Positions 1 through 8,936 of a DNA stretch of 64,000 nucleotides are shown here, one piece after another. The notes under the pieces were generated by a model that ran no database searches, was not told where the DNA came from, and was given only the letters and a program-made list of their open reading frames with translations. The DNA is from Pseudorhizobium tarimense (GTDB lineage: Bacteria > Pseudomonadota > Alphaproteobacteria > Rhizobiales > Rhizobiaceae): contig NZ_JALJRA010000006.1 of assembly GCF_022968135.1 (NCBI RefSeq), forward strand, positions 59,732 through 123,731. Reading direction: 5' to 3'. Position 1 is the first letter of the stretch; each line of letters opens with the position of its first letter. Made by a program: the position numbers and the translations under genes.

Positions 1-62
1 ACGATGGCGAATAGACTGCCGAGCATGATCCCGTTGGTGAGAACTTGTAAGAAAGTGTTCAT
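1..62 (-). CDS. Branched-chain amino acid ABC transporter permease, LivH type (5' end only)
   Basis: An ATG at position 62 on the minus strand opens a frame that runs off the left edge of the window. The 20 visible residues (MNTFLQVLTNGIMLGSLFAI) match the start of LivH-type inner membrane permeases, which form the channel of branched-chain amino acid (HAAT) importers. It lies directly downstream of the binding-protein gene on the same strand, the usual order for this transporter class. Only the first transmembrane segment can be seen, so substrate and completeness cannot be judged. Confidence 0.75.
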   Translation of the reverse strand, partial: MNTFLQVLTNGIMLGSLFAI

Positions 63-83
63 TGGCCTCTCCAGGACAGAAAG

Positions 84-110
84 GTACCGGGCGGTTGATC
101 CGCCCGGTAC
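84..110 (-). other. Intercistronic hairpin between binding-protein and permease genes
   Basis: Perfect 11-bp inverted repeat (84-94 with 100-110, five-base loop) in the gap between the LivK-like gene and the livH-like gene. There is no long T run after it on either strand. Such stem-loops after a binding-protein gene commonly stabilise the upstream mRNA or attenuate the permease genes. That role here is inference. Confidence 0.6.
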
Positions 111-121
111 GTCAGAAGGGC

Positions 122-1324
122 TTATTCGCCCAGCTTGATCGGCGTCATGGCGGCTGAATCCGGGAACACAGTCACAAGCTTGCCGTCCTGCCACTGCATG
201 CCCATCATTTCGGCGCGTTCATTCTGGTTATCGTCGCCGAACTTGAAGCCGTAGCCCGCAGCGGTGACACCAGCCTCAATGTCGATGCCCTTCACCGTTT
301 CGATGATGGTGTCTGGCTCGAGGTCTGAGGCTTTCCCGAGAGCTTCAAGAATGACCTTGGCACCCACATAATTATTGAGAGAATGTCCCGAGCGAGGAGC
401 CGAGCCATACTTCTTCTGATAGGCCTCAACGAACTCTTCCAGGCCAGGTGTGTAGCTGGTGTTGACACTGTACTGGGTGAAGTCGACATCCAGCACACCC
501 TCGATCACGGAATGACCGACCGCGTCTGCAGTAGGCTGCATCGAGTAGCCCCCGCCGCCGCCGATGATAGCAGCAGGCTTGAAGCCCGCCTCGTTCGCTT
601 GCTGTAGAAAGAGCACAGAGTCGTTCTGGTACGAGGTCTGAAGGACAATGTCCGCCTCACGATTTTTAAGGTCGAGAACCAACGAAGACATGTCGACCGT
701 GGCGGCAGGATACGCTTGGGTGGTTACGATGTTGAGGCCAGCTTCTTCGGCATAGGCGTTTTGCCGCTCGGCGACGGATGTGCCGTAGCTGGAGTCTTCG
801 TGGATAATTGCGATCTTAAGATCGGCAGGCTCTTTGCCGATACCTGGTCCAACCTTCTCCACGATCATCTGGATGATCATTTTGGCCATGTCGTCAGCGG
901 TGGGGTTGGTGCGGAATAGGTACTTCAGCCCACGCCCAGTAACTTCCTCAGCTACCGCACCGAGCTCGAAATAGGGAATGCCAGCCAGTTCCGTGACCTG
1001 ACTTGCTGCAATCGAGCGGGCAGATGAATAGGTGCCGAAGATGGCTTTTACGCCTTCCAGCGATGTCAGGCGCCGAGCTTCACCGATCGCCTGATTGTTG
1101 TCGACTGCATCACCCCGGACCAAGGTGATCTGCTCACCTTGAATGCCACCCGCGGCATTGATTTCCTCCACGGCCAGCTCAAGGCCGCGGGCACTTTCCT
1201 CACCCAGCAGTGCGAGCTGCCCGCTGAACGGATAGAGCGCGCCGAACTTGACTTCGGCTTGTGCCGCAGATGCGGTCAAGGCCAGAGCGATAGCTGTAGT
1301 CTTCAATAGGTACGACAGTTTCAT
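122..1324 (-). CDS. ABC transporter substrate-binding protein, branched-chain amino acid (LivJ/LivK) type
   Basis: 400-aa periplasmic binding protein. Residues 1-23 form a Sec signal peptide ending in ASAAQA, followed by the mature start EVKFGALYPFSG typical of the type I fold (KIGVxxPLSG). GGGAGG six bases before the ATG supports the start. It is the last gene before the livH-like permease and the fourth gene of the minus-strand operon that begins at 5177. The upstream enzymes (alcohol dehydrogenase, quinone oxidoreductase, ThDP enzyme) suggest that the ligand is fed into that pathway. HAAT binding proteins bind many things besides amino acids (amides, aromatic acids), so the ligand is not predicted. 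Confidence 0.88.
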   Translation of the reverse strand: MKLSYLLKTTAIALALTASAAQAEVKFGALYPFSGQLALLGEESARGLELAVEEINAAGGIQGEQITLVRGDAVDNNQAIGEARRLTSLEGVKAIFGTYSSARSIAASQVTELAGIPYFELGAVAEEVTGRGLKYLFRTNPTADDMAKMIIQMIVEKVGPGIGKEPADLKIAIIHEDSSYGTSVAERQNAYAEEAGLNIVTTQAYPAATVDMSSLVLDLKNREADIVLQTSYQNDSVLFLQQANEAGFKPAAIIGGGGGYSMQPTADAVGHSVIEGVLDVDFTQYSVNTSYTPGLEEFVEAYQKKYGSAPRSGHSLNNYVGAKVILEALGKASDLEPDTIIETVKGIDIEAGVTAAGYGFKFGDDNQNERAEMMGMQWQDGKLVTVFPDSAAMTPIKLGE

Positions 1325-1366
1325 TGTTTCCTCCCGTGAAAGCGTCGTTGCTGATGGGTCTGTAGG

Positions 1367-3112
1367 TTAGTAGTTCAAGGCCTCCTTGCCTTCGAAGCTG
1401 GTGATGGGCGGATAGGCCCGCTGGTCGGTGATGACGTCCAGTACCGTCGTCCGTCCGCTTGCTAGCGCATCTTTCAGCGCAGGCAGGAAGTCCAATGGCT
1501 TCTCAACACGGATGCCTTCGCAGCCAACAGCGCGTGCGATCGCCGCGTGATCGACGGCTTCGAAGTCACATACGTCTGTGAAGTCGCCGAAGAGGCTGAG
1601 CTCTGCGTGTTTCTGATAACCCAGAATCTGGTTGTTGAGCACGACCACCACGACGGGCAGCTTCATCCGTCGAGCGGTTTCCAGCTCCGACCAGACATGT
1701 CCGAAGCCGCCGTCGCCCGTGAGGCAGATGACAGGTGCATTCGGCCGCGCCGTCTTTGCACCGATTGCATAGGGCAGGCCCCAGCCAAGCCCGGCTATGC
1801 CCCGCGGTGTGAGAAAGCGCTGACCGGCCTTCCGGGCCGTAAGAAAGTTTGAAACCCAGATAGACGAGTAGCTGGCGTCCGCCACCGTAATTGTCTCAGG
1901 CGTCAAAACGGCGTCGATGTCGGCAAGAATGCGCTCTGGACGAAGAGGAGCAGCATCCATGTCGACGAGACGCGTCATATCTTCGCCGTGGGCCGTGCGG
2001 CCGCTGGCGATGGTGGTTTCGAGCGTTGGGCGTCTCGATGCGATGGCCGAGAGGTCCCGCTTCTTCAGCTCTGCTTCCAGCGCCGCAAGCGTGAGCTTGG
2101 CGTCGCCGACAAGGCGGAGGGCTTCATAGTTTCGACCGACCTCGCTGCTCTCGATGTCGATATGGATATAGGTGGCGTTCTTCGGGTACAGCGACCAGCT
2201 ATCGGTGCCGTTCTGGTTTGTTCGGTTGCCAACGAGGACGACGACGTCGGCTTCGGTGACCAGCGAGCGTAGGTGGGATGAGCGGCCCCGCGGCGCCATG
2301 AAGTAGCCTACGACGCCGACGGAAAGCGGATTACGCTCGTCTACCGCGCCTTTACCCATGACCGTAGTTGCAACTGGAAGACCAAGCGCTTGCACGGCTT
2401 CCAGTTGCGTCCACGCTTGGGAGGAATGCACTCCGCCACCGGCGATGACGATCGGCGCCTTGGCGGCAGCGATCAAATCGGCTGCCACCGAGACACGTTC
2501 CGGGTCGGCGACAGTTCGGTCGAGCGGGAACGCGCCGAGCGAGGCCGAACGCTGCGGCGCAGCAGGATCGAGATCAGGTCGCTCGTCCAGCACGTCGAGC
2601 GGCACCAGAAGCACTGCAGGACCAGCGCGACCGCTGGCGGCTGCCGTGAACGCCATGTCGACGTAGTCGTCAATGCGCTGAGGATCAGCGACCCGGCGCA
2701 CCCATTTTGCGACCCCATTGAACAGAGCGAAATGATCGAGTTCTTGGAAAGCATTCTTGTCGGTGAAGCGGCGCGATACGTCTTGGACGATTGCCACCAT
2801 CGGGATCGACGCCTTGAACGCCTCAGCAAGGCCTGGAACAAGAAGCGTAGCTGCAGGACCGTTCTGGGCAGTGACAACGGCGACCTTGCCGGATGTGCGG
2901 GCATAGGCGTCCGCCATGGCAGCACCGGCGTTCTCGGTACGGTAGCCGATCTGACGGATCCCGTAGTCCGGTGCTGCCAGAAACAGCGCGGAGGGAATGC
3001 TCTGGCCGAAGATCTCCTTCACACCATGTCTTTGGAGGGCAGCCGCCAGTAGGTGGGCCCCGGTCATATTGCTGCCTGCGGACTTGCCCGGATGGTTCGC
3101 GACCATGTTCAT
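1367..3112 (-). CDS. Thiamine-diphosphate-dependent enzyme, acetolactate synthase-like
   Basis: 581-aa member of the ThDP decarboxylase/synthase superfamily in the usual three-domain order: N-terminal PYR domain with the catalytic glutamate in GYRTENAGAAMADAYAR (about residue 60), a central domain, and a C-terminal PP domain with the GDGG...NN cofactor motif (LTGDGGFGH, then VLNNQILGYQ). The family includes acetolactate synthase, benzoylformate decarboxylase, oxalyl-CoA decarboxylase and sulfoacetaldehyde acetyltransferase. No residue here settles which. The start overlaps the stop of the upstream dehydrogenase gene by 4 bp (3109-3112), so translation is probably coupled. The operon context (two dehydrogenases plus an importer) points to a catabolic carboligase or 2-keto acid decarboxylase rather than housekeeping IlvB; no IlvN-like subunit is nearby. 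Confidence 0.8.
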   Translation of the reverse strand: MNMVANHPGKSAGSNMTGAHLLAAALQRHGVKEIFGQSIPSALFLAAPDYGIRQIGYRTENAGAAMADAYARTSGKVAVVTAQNGPAATLLVPGLAEAFKASIPMVAIVQDVSRRFTDKNAFQELDHFALFNGVAKWVRRVADPQRIDDYVDMAFTAAASGRAGPAVLLVPLDVLDERPDLDPAAPQRSASLGAFPLDRTVADPERVSVAADLIAAAKAPIVIAGGGVHSSQAWTQLEAVQALGLPVATTVMGKGAVDERNPLSVGVVGYFMAPRGRSSHLRSLVTEADVVVLVGNRTNQNGTDSWSLYPKNATYIHIDIESSEVGRNYEALRLVGDAKLTLAALEAELKKRDLSAIASRRPTLETTIASGRTAHGEDMTRLVDMDAAPLRPERILADIDAVLTPETITVADASYSSIWVSNFLTARKAGQRFLTPRGIAGLGWGLPYAIGAKTARPNAPVICLTGDGGFGHVWSELETARRMKLPVVVVVLNNQILGYQKHAELSLFGDFTDVCDFEAVDHAAIARAVGCEGIRVEKPLDFLPALKDALASGRTTVLDVITDQRAYPPITSFEGKEALNY

Positions 3113-4137
3113 GCCCTTGCTCCCTGTTTTGGCTGGTCTTCGTCGTTCTGCATAGAAAGAACGATCTTCCCGATATGTGCTCCCGTATCCATACGGGCAT
3201 GCGCGTCCTGGACGTCCTCGAAGGCGAAGACGGAATCGATTAGCGGCTTCACCTTGCCTGCTTCGATGAGCGGTAGGACAGTTTGGCGCAATGCGTTTGC
3301 GAGCTTGGCCTTCATCTCGATTGGACGAGCTCGAAGAGTGGATCCAGTGAGGGTGACGCGCTTCATTAGCAGTGGCGTGAAGTCCACCTCTGCTTTTGCC
3401 CCCCCGAGGAACGCGATCTGTGCGATCCGACCATCAACCGCGATGGCTCCAAGGTTTCGGGCGATATACTCGCCGCCAACCATGTCTAGAATAACGTCCG
3501 GGCCGCGGTTATCGGTGAGTGTACGGCTCTCCCTGACAAAGTCCTGTGTTCGGTAATTGATCGCCGCGTCCACTCCCAGGTCGAGGCAGGCCTGGCATTT
3601 TTCGTCCGAGCCCGCCGTTGCGATCACTCGCGATCCTAATGCCTTGGCGAGCGATATGGCCGTCGTACCAATCCCTGACGTACCGCCGTGGACCAGGATC
3701 GTCTCGCCCGGAGCCAGCCGCGCCCGCTCGAAGACGTTGCTCCAGACGGTGAAGAACGTTTCCGGAAATGCGGCAGCCTCAGTGAAGTCAAGGCTGTCTG
3801 GAATTGGTAGCGTGGCACCCTCTTGAACGATCGCCCAATCTGCATAAGCACCGCTATGAACGAGCGCCATCACTCGATCACCCTGCTTGAATTCACGGAC
3901 GTTGGGGCCAACTACTTCCACCGTACCGGCAAGCTCCAGGCCCAGAACGTCGGAAGCTCCGGGAGGTGGTGGGTAGTGGCCCTGCCGCTGCATGACATCG
4001 GGCCGATTGATGCCCGCAGCACGGACACGCACCAGCATCTCTCCAATACCAGGAGTCGGGCATGGGCGGTTGACCATTTCTAGGACTTCCGGCCCACCCG
4101 GCTGTCTCGCAATCACGGCTCGCAAAGTTGAGGTCAT
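3109..4137 (-). CDS. Zinc-free MDR oxidoreductase, NAD(P)H:quinone oxidoreductase type
   Basis: 342 aa, medium-chain dehydrogenase/reductase of the quinone oxidoreductase (PIG3/Qor) branch. It has the MDR N-terminal domain (AAGINRPDVMQRQGHYPPPPG) and the nucleotide-binding motif HGGTSGIGTTAISLAKALG near residue 150, and lacks the structural zinc cysteines. Such enzymes reduce quinones or enoyl/enone substrates with NADPH. It overlaps both neighbours by 4 bp (4134-4137 and 3109-3112), in the middle of a tightly coupled operon. The substrate is unknown. Confidence 0.85.
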   Translation of the reverse strand: MTSTLRAVIARQPGGPEVLEMVNRPCPTPGIGEMLVRVRAAGINRPDVMQRQGHYPPPPGASDVLGLELAGTVEVVGPNVREFKQGDRVMALVHSGAYADWAIVQEGATLPIPDSLDFTEAAAFPETFFTVWSNVFERARLAPGETILVHGGTSGIGTTAISLAKALGSRVIATAGSDEKCQACLDLGVDAAINYRTQDFVRESRTLTDNRGPDVILDMVGGEYIARNLGAIAVDGRIAQIAFLGGAKAEVDFTPLLMKRVTLTGSTLRARPIEMKAKLANALRQTVLPLIEAGKVKPLIDSVFAFEDVQDAHARMDTGAHIGKIVLSMQNDEDQPKQGARA

Positions 4138-5177
4138 ACGTGTTGTCCTTCAGGAATTAGGAGGACCTTGACTGCCTCCCGACTGCGGGCGAGTTCGAAC
4201 CCGTCGACGGCTCGTGAGAGAGGGAGGCGGTGTGTCGCCAGGGTTGATAGAAGTTGCGTGTGTTCAGCCAAGAGGGAGATCGCTTCCGAGAGCGCCTCAT
4301 TGGTCGTGTCATGGGCTGCTCGGAGTTGCTTCTTCTCACGCACAAACCGGGTGAGGTCGAGCTCAAGAGGACGAGAGTGGATGCCGGCCACAACGAAGAT
4401 GCCGCTGGAGCGAAGAACGGCGAGACCTTCCGCCACAGACGTGCTGATGCCGGTGGCCTCCAAGACCCGGTCAACCGGCCGACCGAAATGTCGTTGAACC
4501 GCTTCAGCCAGTGTTTCAGTTGAGAGATCTACGGTCCCAGCAATGCCAAGATCCCGCGCATGCTGCAGGCGCACATCATCCTTGAAGCCTGCGATCAACA
4601 CGTCGGCACCGCGCCGCGATGCAACGAAAGCCATGCCAAGCCCGATTGGACCAGGGCCTAGAACGACAACGCGATCGCCGTCCGAAATCTCGGCGACATT
4701 TGCGGCGTGAACTGAAACCGCAAGTGGTTCGGTCAAAGCGGCGATGTCTAGTGGAAGATCGTTAGGTACCTTTCGACAATTGATCGCCGGCACCGTGACA
4801 CGCCCGGCGAAGCCACCATCAACGTGAAGACCGATGATGCGCCGATCAGGGCAATCCTGAGGGCGTCCGGACGAGCATGCAAGGCACTTGCCGCAGGCAA
4901 TCGTAGGCCAGCACACGACTCTGTCGCCTACTTCGATATCGAGGACGCCTGCACCAACGCCCTTCACGACGCCGGAGAACTCGTGACCGAGCGTCAGGGG
5001 AAGGCGACTCTCCATGAACTCGTAGCCCGGCGTCCACTCGTACGCATGAATGTCGCTGCCACAGATCCCCGCTGCCGCCACCTCGACAATCGCCATGCCT
5101 TCTGCTGGCAAAGTGGGCTCGGGAATTGTAACGATATCGGCGCCGATAGCCGGCGTCGTCTTACGAAAGGCAAGCAA
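4134..5177 (-). CDS. Zinc-dependent alcohol/polyol dehydrogenase
   Basis: 347-aa zinc MDR enzyme of the sorbitol/threonine dehydrogenase group. The catalytic zinc site is visible (GICGSDIHAYE and GHEFSGVVKGVG), as are the structural zinc cysteines (CGKCLACSSGRPQDC) and the Rossmann motif VLGPGPIGLGMAF. It oxidises an alcohol to an aldehyde or ketone with NAD(P). The start is a TTG at 5177 with GGAGGAG six bases upstream; no ATG fits as well. It is the first gene of the operon and shares a divergent 129-bp promoter region with the GntR regulator at 5306, the likely controller. Confidence 0.88.
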   Translation of the reverse strand: MLAFRKTTPAIGADIVTIPEPTLPAEGMAIVEVAAAGICGSDIHAYEWTPGYEFMESRLPLTLGHEFSGVVKGVGAGVLDIEVGDRVVCWPTIACGKCLACSSGRPQDCPDRRIIGLHVDGGFAGRVTVPAINCRKVPNDLPLDIAALTEPLAVSVHAANVAEISDGDRVVVLGPGPIGLGMAFVASRRGADVLIAGFKDDVRLQHARDLGIAGTVDLSTETLAEAVQRHFGRPVDRVLEATGISTSVAEGLAVLRSSGIFVVAGIHSRPLELDLTRFVREKKQLRAAHDTTNEALSEAISLLAEHTQLLSTLATHRLPLSRAVDGFELARSREAVKVLLIPEGQHV

Positions 5178-5274
5178 ATGTCACTCCTCCGATCGCACCT
5201 AAATTGGACCTCCTCGTCCAAGTTCATTCGCGAAACAGGCTTCGCTTGAACATCTTTGGGTGCTATATGTAATT

Positions 5275-5284
5275 TGTTATAACA
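5275..5284. promoter_or_regulatory. Candidate GntR operator (TGTTATAACA)
   Basis: Perfect 10-bp palindrome TGTTATAACA between the divergent dehydrogenase operon and the GntR-family regulator gene. FCD-type GntR proteins usually bind short palindromes with a GT...AC core, which this has. It lies 22 bp before the regulator start, so it would also serve autoregulation. Assigning it to this regulator is inference. Confidence 0.5.
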
Positions 5285-5305
5285 CTTTTTCTTAAAGGAT
5301 CTTGG

Positions 5306-6022
5306 GTGTCAAGACGGCTGGTGCAGAATTATGAGCAGACCGGGCAGGGGGAGGATTGGGCCCGCCCACTCGTCAAGGAAAACCTGAGCGAAAGGGCGTA
5401 TTCCGACCTCAAGAGCGCGCTCATGCACGGCAAGTTGAAGCCGGGCGAGCGATTAAGATTGCGCCCGATGTCAGCGCGTTTCGGTATCAGCGCCACTCCG
5501 ATGCGCGAAGCCTTGCTGCGCCTCGTCAGCGAGAAGACGCTTACCCTGGACGCACGGGGAACTGTCGTCGTTCCTAGGTTGAGCCTAGATGAGCTTGTCG
5601 AGATCCGCAGTATCCGCGTCGACCTGGAGGGACGGGCAGCCGCGGCGGCAGCCGGATGCGCCACGGAAACCGAGATCAACACCTTAGAAGCAATCCATTC
5701 GGAAATATCGGAATGTCATCGCCTTCAACAATTCGAACGGGCAATCGTTCTGAACACGGAGTTCCACCTCGGGCTCTGCCGTTCGGGGAGAGTGCCCATC
5801 ACCTACGATATCGTCGAAGGCCTGTGGATGCGCTGTGGCCCGATCTTGTCACACCTCTACGACAGTGGCTTGCCTGACTGGGAGCCGCATCCGCACAAGA
5901 GGATAATAGCCGCACTTAGGGCCGGTGACCCAGCGGCAGCCGAGGACGCCATCAAAGAAGATATTGTCCGAGGCGGACAAGGGCTTCTTGCGCATGTGAA
6001 GGCGGCGGACACGACGGATTGA
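5306..6022 (+). CDS. GntR-family transcriptional regulator, FCD (FadR-C-like) subgroup
   Basis: 238 aa. The N-terminal winged helix (about 35-95) has the GntR signature LKPGERLRLRPMSARFGISATPMREALLRLVSEK. The C-terminal FCD effector domain (about 100-225) starts at LSLDELVEIRSIRVDLEG and carries histidines typical of its metal-assisted ligand site (EFHLGLC and PHKRIIAALRAGD). It starts at a GTG with AAAGGA five bases upstream. It is divergent from the alcohol dehydrogenase operon and is most likely its repressor, responding to a carboxylate pathway intermediate. Confidence 0.88.
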   Translation: MSRRLVQNYEQTGQGEDWARPLVKENLSERAYSDLKSALMHGKLKPGERLRLRPMSARFGISATPMREALLRLVSEKTLTLDARGTVVVPRLSLDELVEIRSIRVDLEGRAAAAAAGCATETEINTLEAIHSEISECHRLQQFERAIVLNTEFHLGLCRSGRVPITYDIVEGLWMRCGPILSHLYDSGLPDWEPHPHKRIIAALRAGDPAAAEDAIKEDIVRGGQGLLAHVKAADTTD

Positions 6023-6522
6023 CGAGAAGGATCACGTCATCGCTAAGGAGCACCCGCTGGCATCACCAACGTGCTAGGGTCCCCAGCCAATTTTGTTAAG
6101 GATGTTCGAACGCCGAGGATCAGCCAAGGAACTGCGGCCGAGGTCGCCCAACTTTTTGAGAAGACGCCACTTTTCCGTGCGGGAGACAGCTGCCAATTCA
6201 TATCGAAAAATCGGTCAGAAGTGACTTGCGTGAGAGACCTTTCTCACATGATTCCAATGACTTGATAGAAAAGCCTCTGAATTCCCTCTGTTTTCCCATC
6301 GCGAGCGACCGTGGGTGCCAACTTTGTGCCCTGGCTTCGGACATCAGTCAACTGGACGGCCGAAGCGGCAATGATTTCCGCTTTCGGACGTCAAGTTTGC
6401 AGTGAGCCGGCCATGCGCCGCTCCCGGCTCGCCGCGAGCGGCTTCTCTGTTACTTGTGCTAAGCCCGCGGTCAGCAACCCTCCCTGTTTTATAAGCAGCG
6501 ATGGCGCGCAGCGTGGTCTCCG
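6023..6522. other. Intergenic, no gene; contains one copy of a diverged repeat
   Basis: 500 bp between two convergent genes. The short open frames have no ribosome binding sites or recognisable sequence. The only structure I see is the segment 6242-6359, which is repeated near 36.1 kb. Confidence 0.6.
6242..6359 (+). repeat. Dispersed diverged repeat, copy A
   Basis: 118 bp that align with 36133-36249 at about 82% identity by my count (21 differences including one 1-bp gap). It starts at TCTCACA and ends at ACTGGACGG in both. Both copies lie in gene-free DNA and neither encodes a convincing protein. The origin is unknown: possibly the remnant of a mobile element or an intergenic mosaic element. 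Confidence 0.7.
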
Positions 6523-7440
6523 CTAGGCAGCTTCATTCTTCTGCTGAAAGGCACCTCTTGCGACCCCGTAACGCCAACGGTGGTTAGTGCTCTCGATGCG
6601 GCTTTGGTAGATCAACACAATCTCCCCATCATGCACAAGCACTGTCGAATGGCCGTTTTCACCCGCCTGATTTTGGTCAAGAACGGGACCCACGGAAACG
6701 TAGGGACCTTCAACCTTATCGGCCAGAGCGAAGAATACGCGCTGGCGGTTCCCCCGTAGCCCCGAGGGCAGAAAGCAGGTCGCGTTTAGCAGGATCTTGC
6801 CGGTGGGCAGTTCGACGAGCTGCGCGCCCTCGATCCCCCATTCGTAGTCCGGGTCATCGCGGCGGTTATGATGCGGGACGTCGTTGTGATCCAGGATCTT
6901 GCCAACGCGCTCCCAAGGGCCAAACCAGCTGTTGGATAGGCTTTTGGCGAGGAAGATGTCAGGTTGCGGTACACGATCGAACTGCGGCATCGCTGAATAG
7001 ACAATGTACTTCTGACCCGCAATCTCTGCCGGATGCGGGTCATAGATCCCGTGCTCATCCGTACCGGATAGCGCAGTGAGGACGGGATTTAGTACAACCC
7101 AACTGAAGCCGTCATTGGAGACTGCGTGCTCGATCCGCCCGTGCGGCTTCATGAACTCCGTCTGGATGAACATGTGAAAAACGCCATCCACGTGGATCAC
7201 GCCAGGGGCGGCTACGCCAGAGCCAGAGATAGGAAGTTCGATTGAGGCTTGCTCGGCCCAGGGTCCTTCCAACGTCTCTGCGACGGCGTGGAAGATCTTC
7301 CAGGTTTCCGTGGTGACTGTACCACCGGAGCCGAACATGTGCCAACGAACACCGTCAAAGACGGGGCAGGGATCTTTTACGTCGTCCATCCCCTGCGGAT
7401 GAAAGAGCGGAAAAATGTTCTTTTGAAAGACGACCTTCAT
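6523..7440 (-). CDS. Glycosidase-like five-bladed propeller protein (GH43/GH32/GH130-like)
   Basis: 305 aa from the ATG at 7440, which has GAGG nine bases upstream; a start at 7482 would lack one. Features of the five-bladed beta-propeller glycosidase clans are visible: DVKDPCPVFDGVRWHMFGSG near the N-terminus, HVDGVFHMFIQTE, GIYDPHPAEIAGQKYIVYSA and GIEGAQLVELPTGKILLNAT. The acidic residues of DPCPVFDG, YDPHPAEI and WGIEGAQ are placed like catalytic carboxylates of this fold. There is no signal peptide, so it would act in the cytoplasm. It sits next to the surface-sugar operon on the other strand. Family membership is by pattern only. Confidence 0.6.
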   Translation of the reverse strand: MKVVFQKNIFPLFHPQGMDDVKDPCPVFDGVRWHMFGSGGTVTTETWKIFHAVAETLEGPWAEQASIELPISGSGVAAPGVIHVDGVFHMFIQTEFMKPHGRIEHAVSNDGFSWVVLNPVLTALSGTDEHGIYDPHPAEIAGQKYIVYSAMPQFDRVPQPDIFLAKSLSNSWFGPWERVGKILDHNDVPHHNRRDDPDYEWGIEGAQLVELPTGKILLNATCFLPSGLRGNRQRVFFALADKVEGPYVSVGPVLDQNQAGENGHSTVLVHDGEIVLIYQSRIESTNHRWRYGVARGAFQQKNEAA

Positions 7441-7652
7441 GACTGCCTCGGCGCGACGCACTCTTCGATTCGCGATCATCATGATCGGATGCGTCTGCTT
7501 AGCACTTTCAGCGCAGTCATCAATGCGATTTCATGCCTCATCCTCCTCCTGTTGACCGCCTAAAACACGCCCTAATTGCCCTCCTTCTACGCCGTCCAGC
7601 AATGTGAGGGAGGCCGCTGACAGATTAACTCTGCGCCGTTTTAGATGCGGTT

Positions 7653-7677
7653 GGAACTGCGTCCGCTTCCTACAGTT
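7653..7677 (+). promoter_or_regulatory. Candidate EcfG/RpoE2 promoter (GGAAC-N18-TT)
   Basis: GGAAC at 7653-7657, then 18 bases, then TT at 7676-7677, with 80 bp to the glycosyltransferase start. This spacing matches the general stress sigma factor consensus of Sinorhizobium RpoE2. It is the only such motif in the 317-bp gap 7441-7757, where I otherwise see nothing. Confidence 0.6.
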
Positions 7678-7757
7678 AGACCGGGGCCCACTTGGACTAT
7701 ACCGCTAGGCGGCCATCGCCGATGATGCCGTAGCAGGGCGGCAATCGCGGAGGCCGC

Positions 7758-8936
7758 ATGAGCACTTCCTTTAAGACGCTGTCATTGGAACAGTCGCCTC
7801 TCCTGTGCTTCTCACACCTGCGATGGAACTTCGTCTATCAGCGACCACAGCATCTCTTGAGCCGTGCTGCGCAAAACCGCCAGGTCTTCTTCTTTGAAGA
7901 GCCCGCTTTCCTGGCAGGCATTGCGCCACGAATCGATCGCAGCGTAACGGATGAGGGCGTCACCGTTCTTACCCCAGCACTTCCAATCGGCCTCAACAGT
8001 GGTCAAGTGACGCGTGCCTTGCGCGTGTTGGTGGAGCGAACCGCCGATGAGATTGGCCGGACCGATCTGGTCTTGTGGTATTATACCCCGATGGCGCTGC
8101 CATTCAGCCGCCAGCTGCCTGCGTCGGTGCTTGTCTATGACAACATGGATGAACTTTCAGCCTTCAAGGGCGCGCCACTGCGGATGGTCGCGATGGAGCG
8201 CGAGCTGTTTCGGAGGGCCGATATCGTCTTCACCGGCGGCCAGAGCCTCTACGAGTCCAAGAAGAACCGTCACTTCAACCTCCATGCCTTCCCCAGCAGC
8301 ATAGACGTTCCCCACTTTGCGATGGCCCGGCGCGCCTCGGCCGCCATTCCAGACGATCAGGCTTCCATTCCGTCGCCGCGCATCGGCTTTTTTGGCGTCA
8401 TCGACGAAAGGATGGACCTTGCGCTGGTGGAGCGAGTTGCGGTGCTGAAGCCGGACTGGCAGTTCGTCATGATCGGGCCCGTCGCCAAGATTGACGCCGC
8501 CGCGCTGCCGAGGCAGGCTAACCTGCACTGGCTAGGCTCGAAAACCTATGCGGAACTGCCTGCCTACCTGCGCGGCTGGGACGCCGGCTTCATGCCCTTC
8601 GCCTTGAATGAGGCGACCCGCTTCATTAGCCCGACAAAAACGCCGGAGTTCCTTGCTGCCGCTGTTCCCGTCGTCTCCACGCCAATTGCCGACGTAATCC
8701 GTCCTTACGGAGAGAGAGGCCTCGTTGCCATTGCTTCCACGGCTGAAGAGCTGGTCACCGAGCTGGAAAGGCTCCTCAGCCAACCGAAGCCAGAGTGGCT
8801 AAAGAAAGTCGACCAGCATCTCGCCGGCATGTCCTGGGACCAGACCTGGGCCAACATGGAGCGCCTGATCCACAAGGCATTGCCTAAGGAGGCTCAGGCT
8901 GCAATACCGCTCAAGGAGCAGGCGCTTCATGTTTGA
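7758..8936 (+). CDS. Glycosyltransferase, TuaH-like (GT-B fold)
   Basis: 392 aa. The N-terminal motif CFSHLRWNFVYQRPQHLLSR is characteristic of TuaH-like glycosyltransferases of teichuronic acid and exopolysaccharide loci. The C-terminal half has the nucleotide-sugar-binding pattern (RIGFFGVIDERMD, then TKTPEFLAAAVPVVSTPIAD) of GT-B enzymes. There is no signal or membrane segment, so it is cytoplasmic or peripheral. It overlaps the glf gene by 8 bp and is the first gene of a three-gene operon. With UDP-galactopyranose mutase next door, transfer of galactofuranose is the obvious hypothesis. Confidence 0.82.
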   Translation: MSTSFKTLSLEQSPLLCFSHLRWNFVYQRPQHLLSRAAQNRQVFFFEEPAFLAGIAPRIDRSVTDEGVTVLTPALPIGLNSGQVTRALRVLVERTADEIGRTDLVLWYYTPMALPFSRQLPASVLVYDNMDELSAFKGAPLRMVAMERELFRRADIVFTGGQSLYESKKNRHFNLHAFPSSIDVPHFAMARRASAAIPDDQASIPSPRIGFFGVIDERMDLALVERVAVLKPDWQFVMIGPVAKIDAAALPRQANLHWLGSKTYAELPAYLRGWDAGFMPFALNEATRFISPTKTPEFLAAAVPVVSTPIADVIRPYGERGLVAIASTAEELVTELERLLSQPKPEWLKKVDQHLAGMSWDQTWANMERLIHKALPKEAQAAIPLKEQALHV

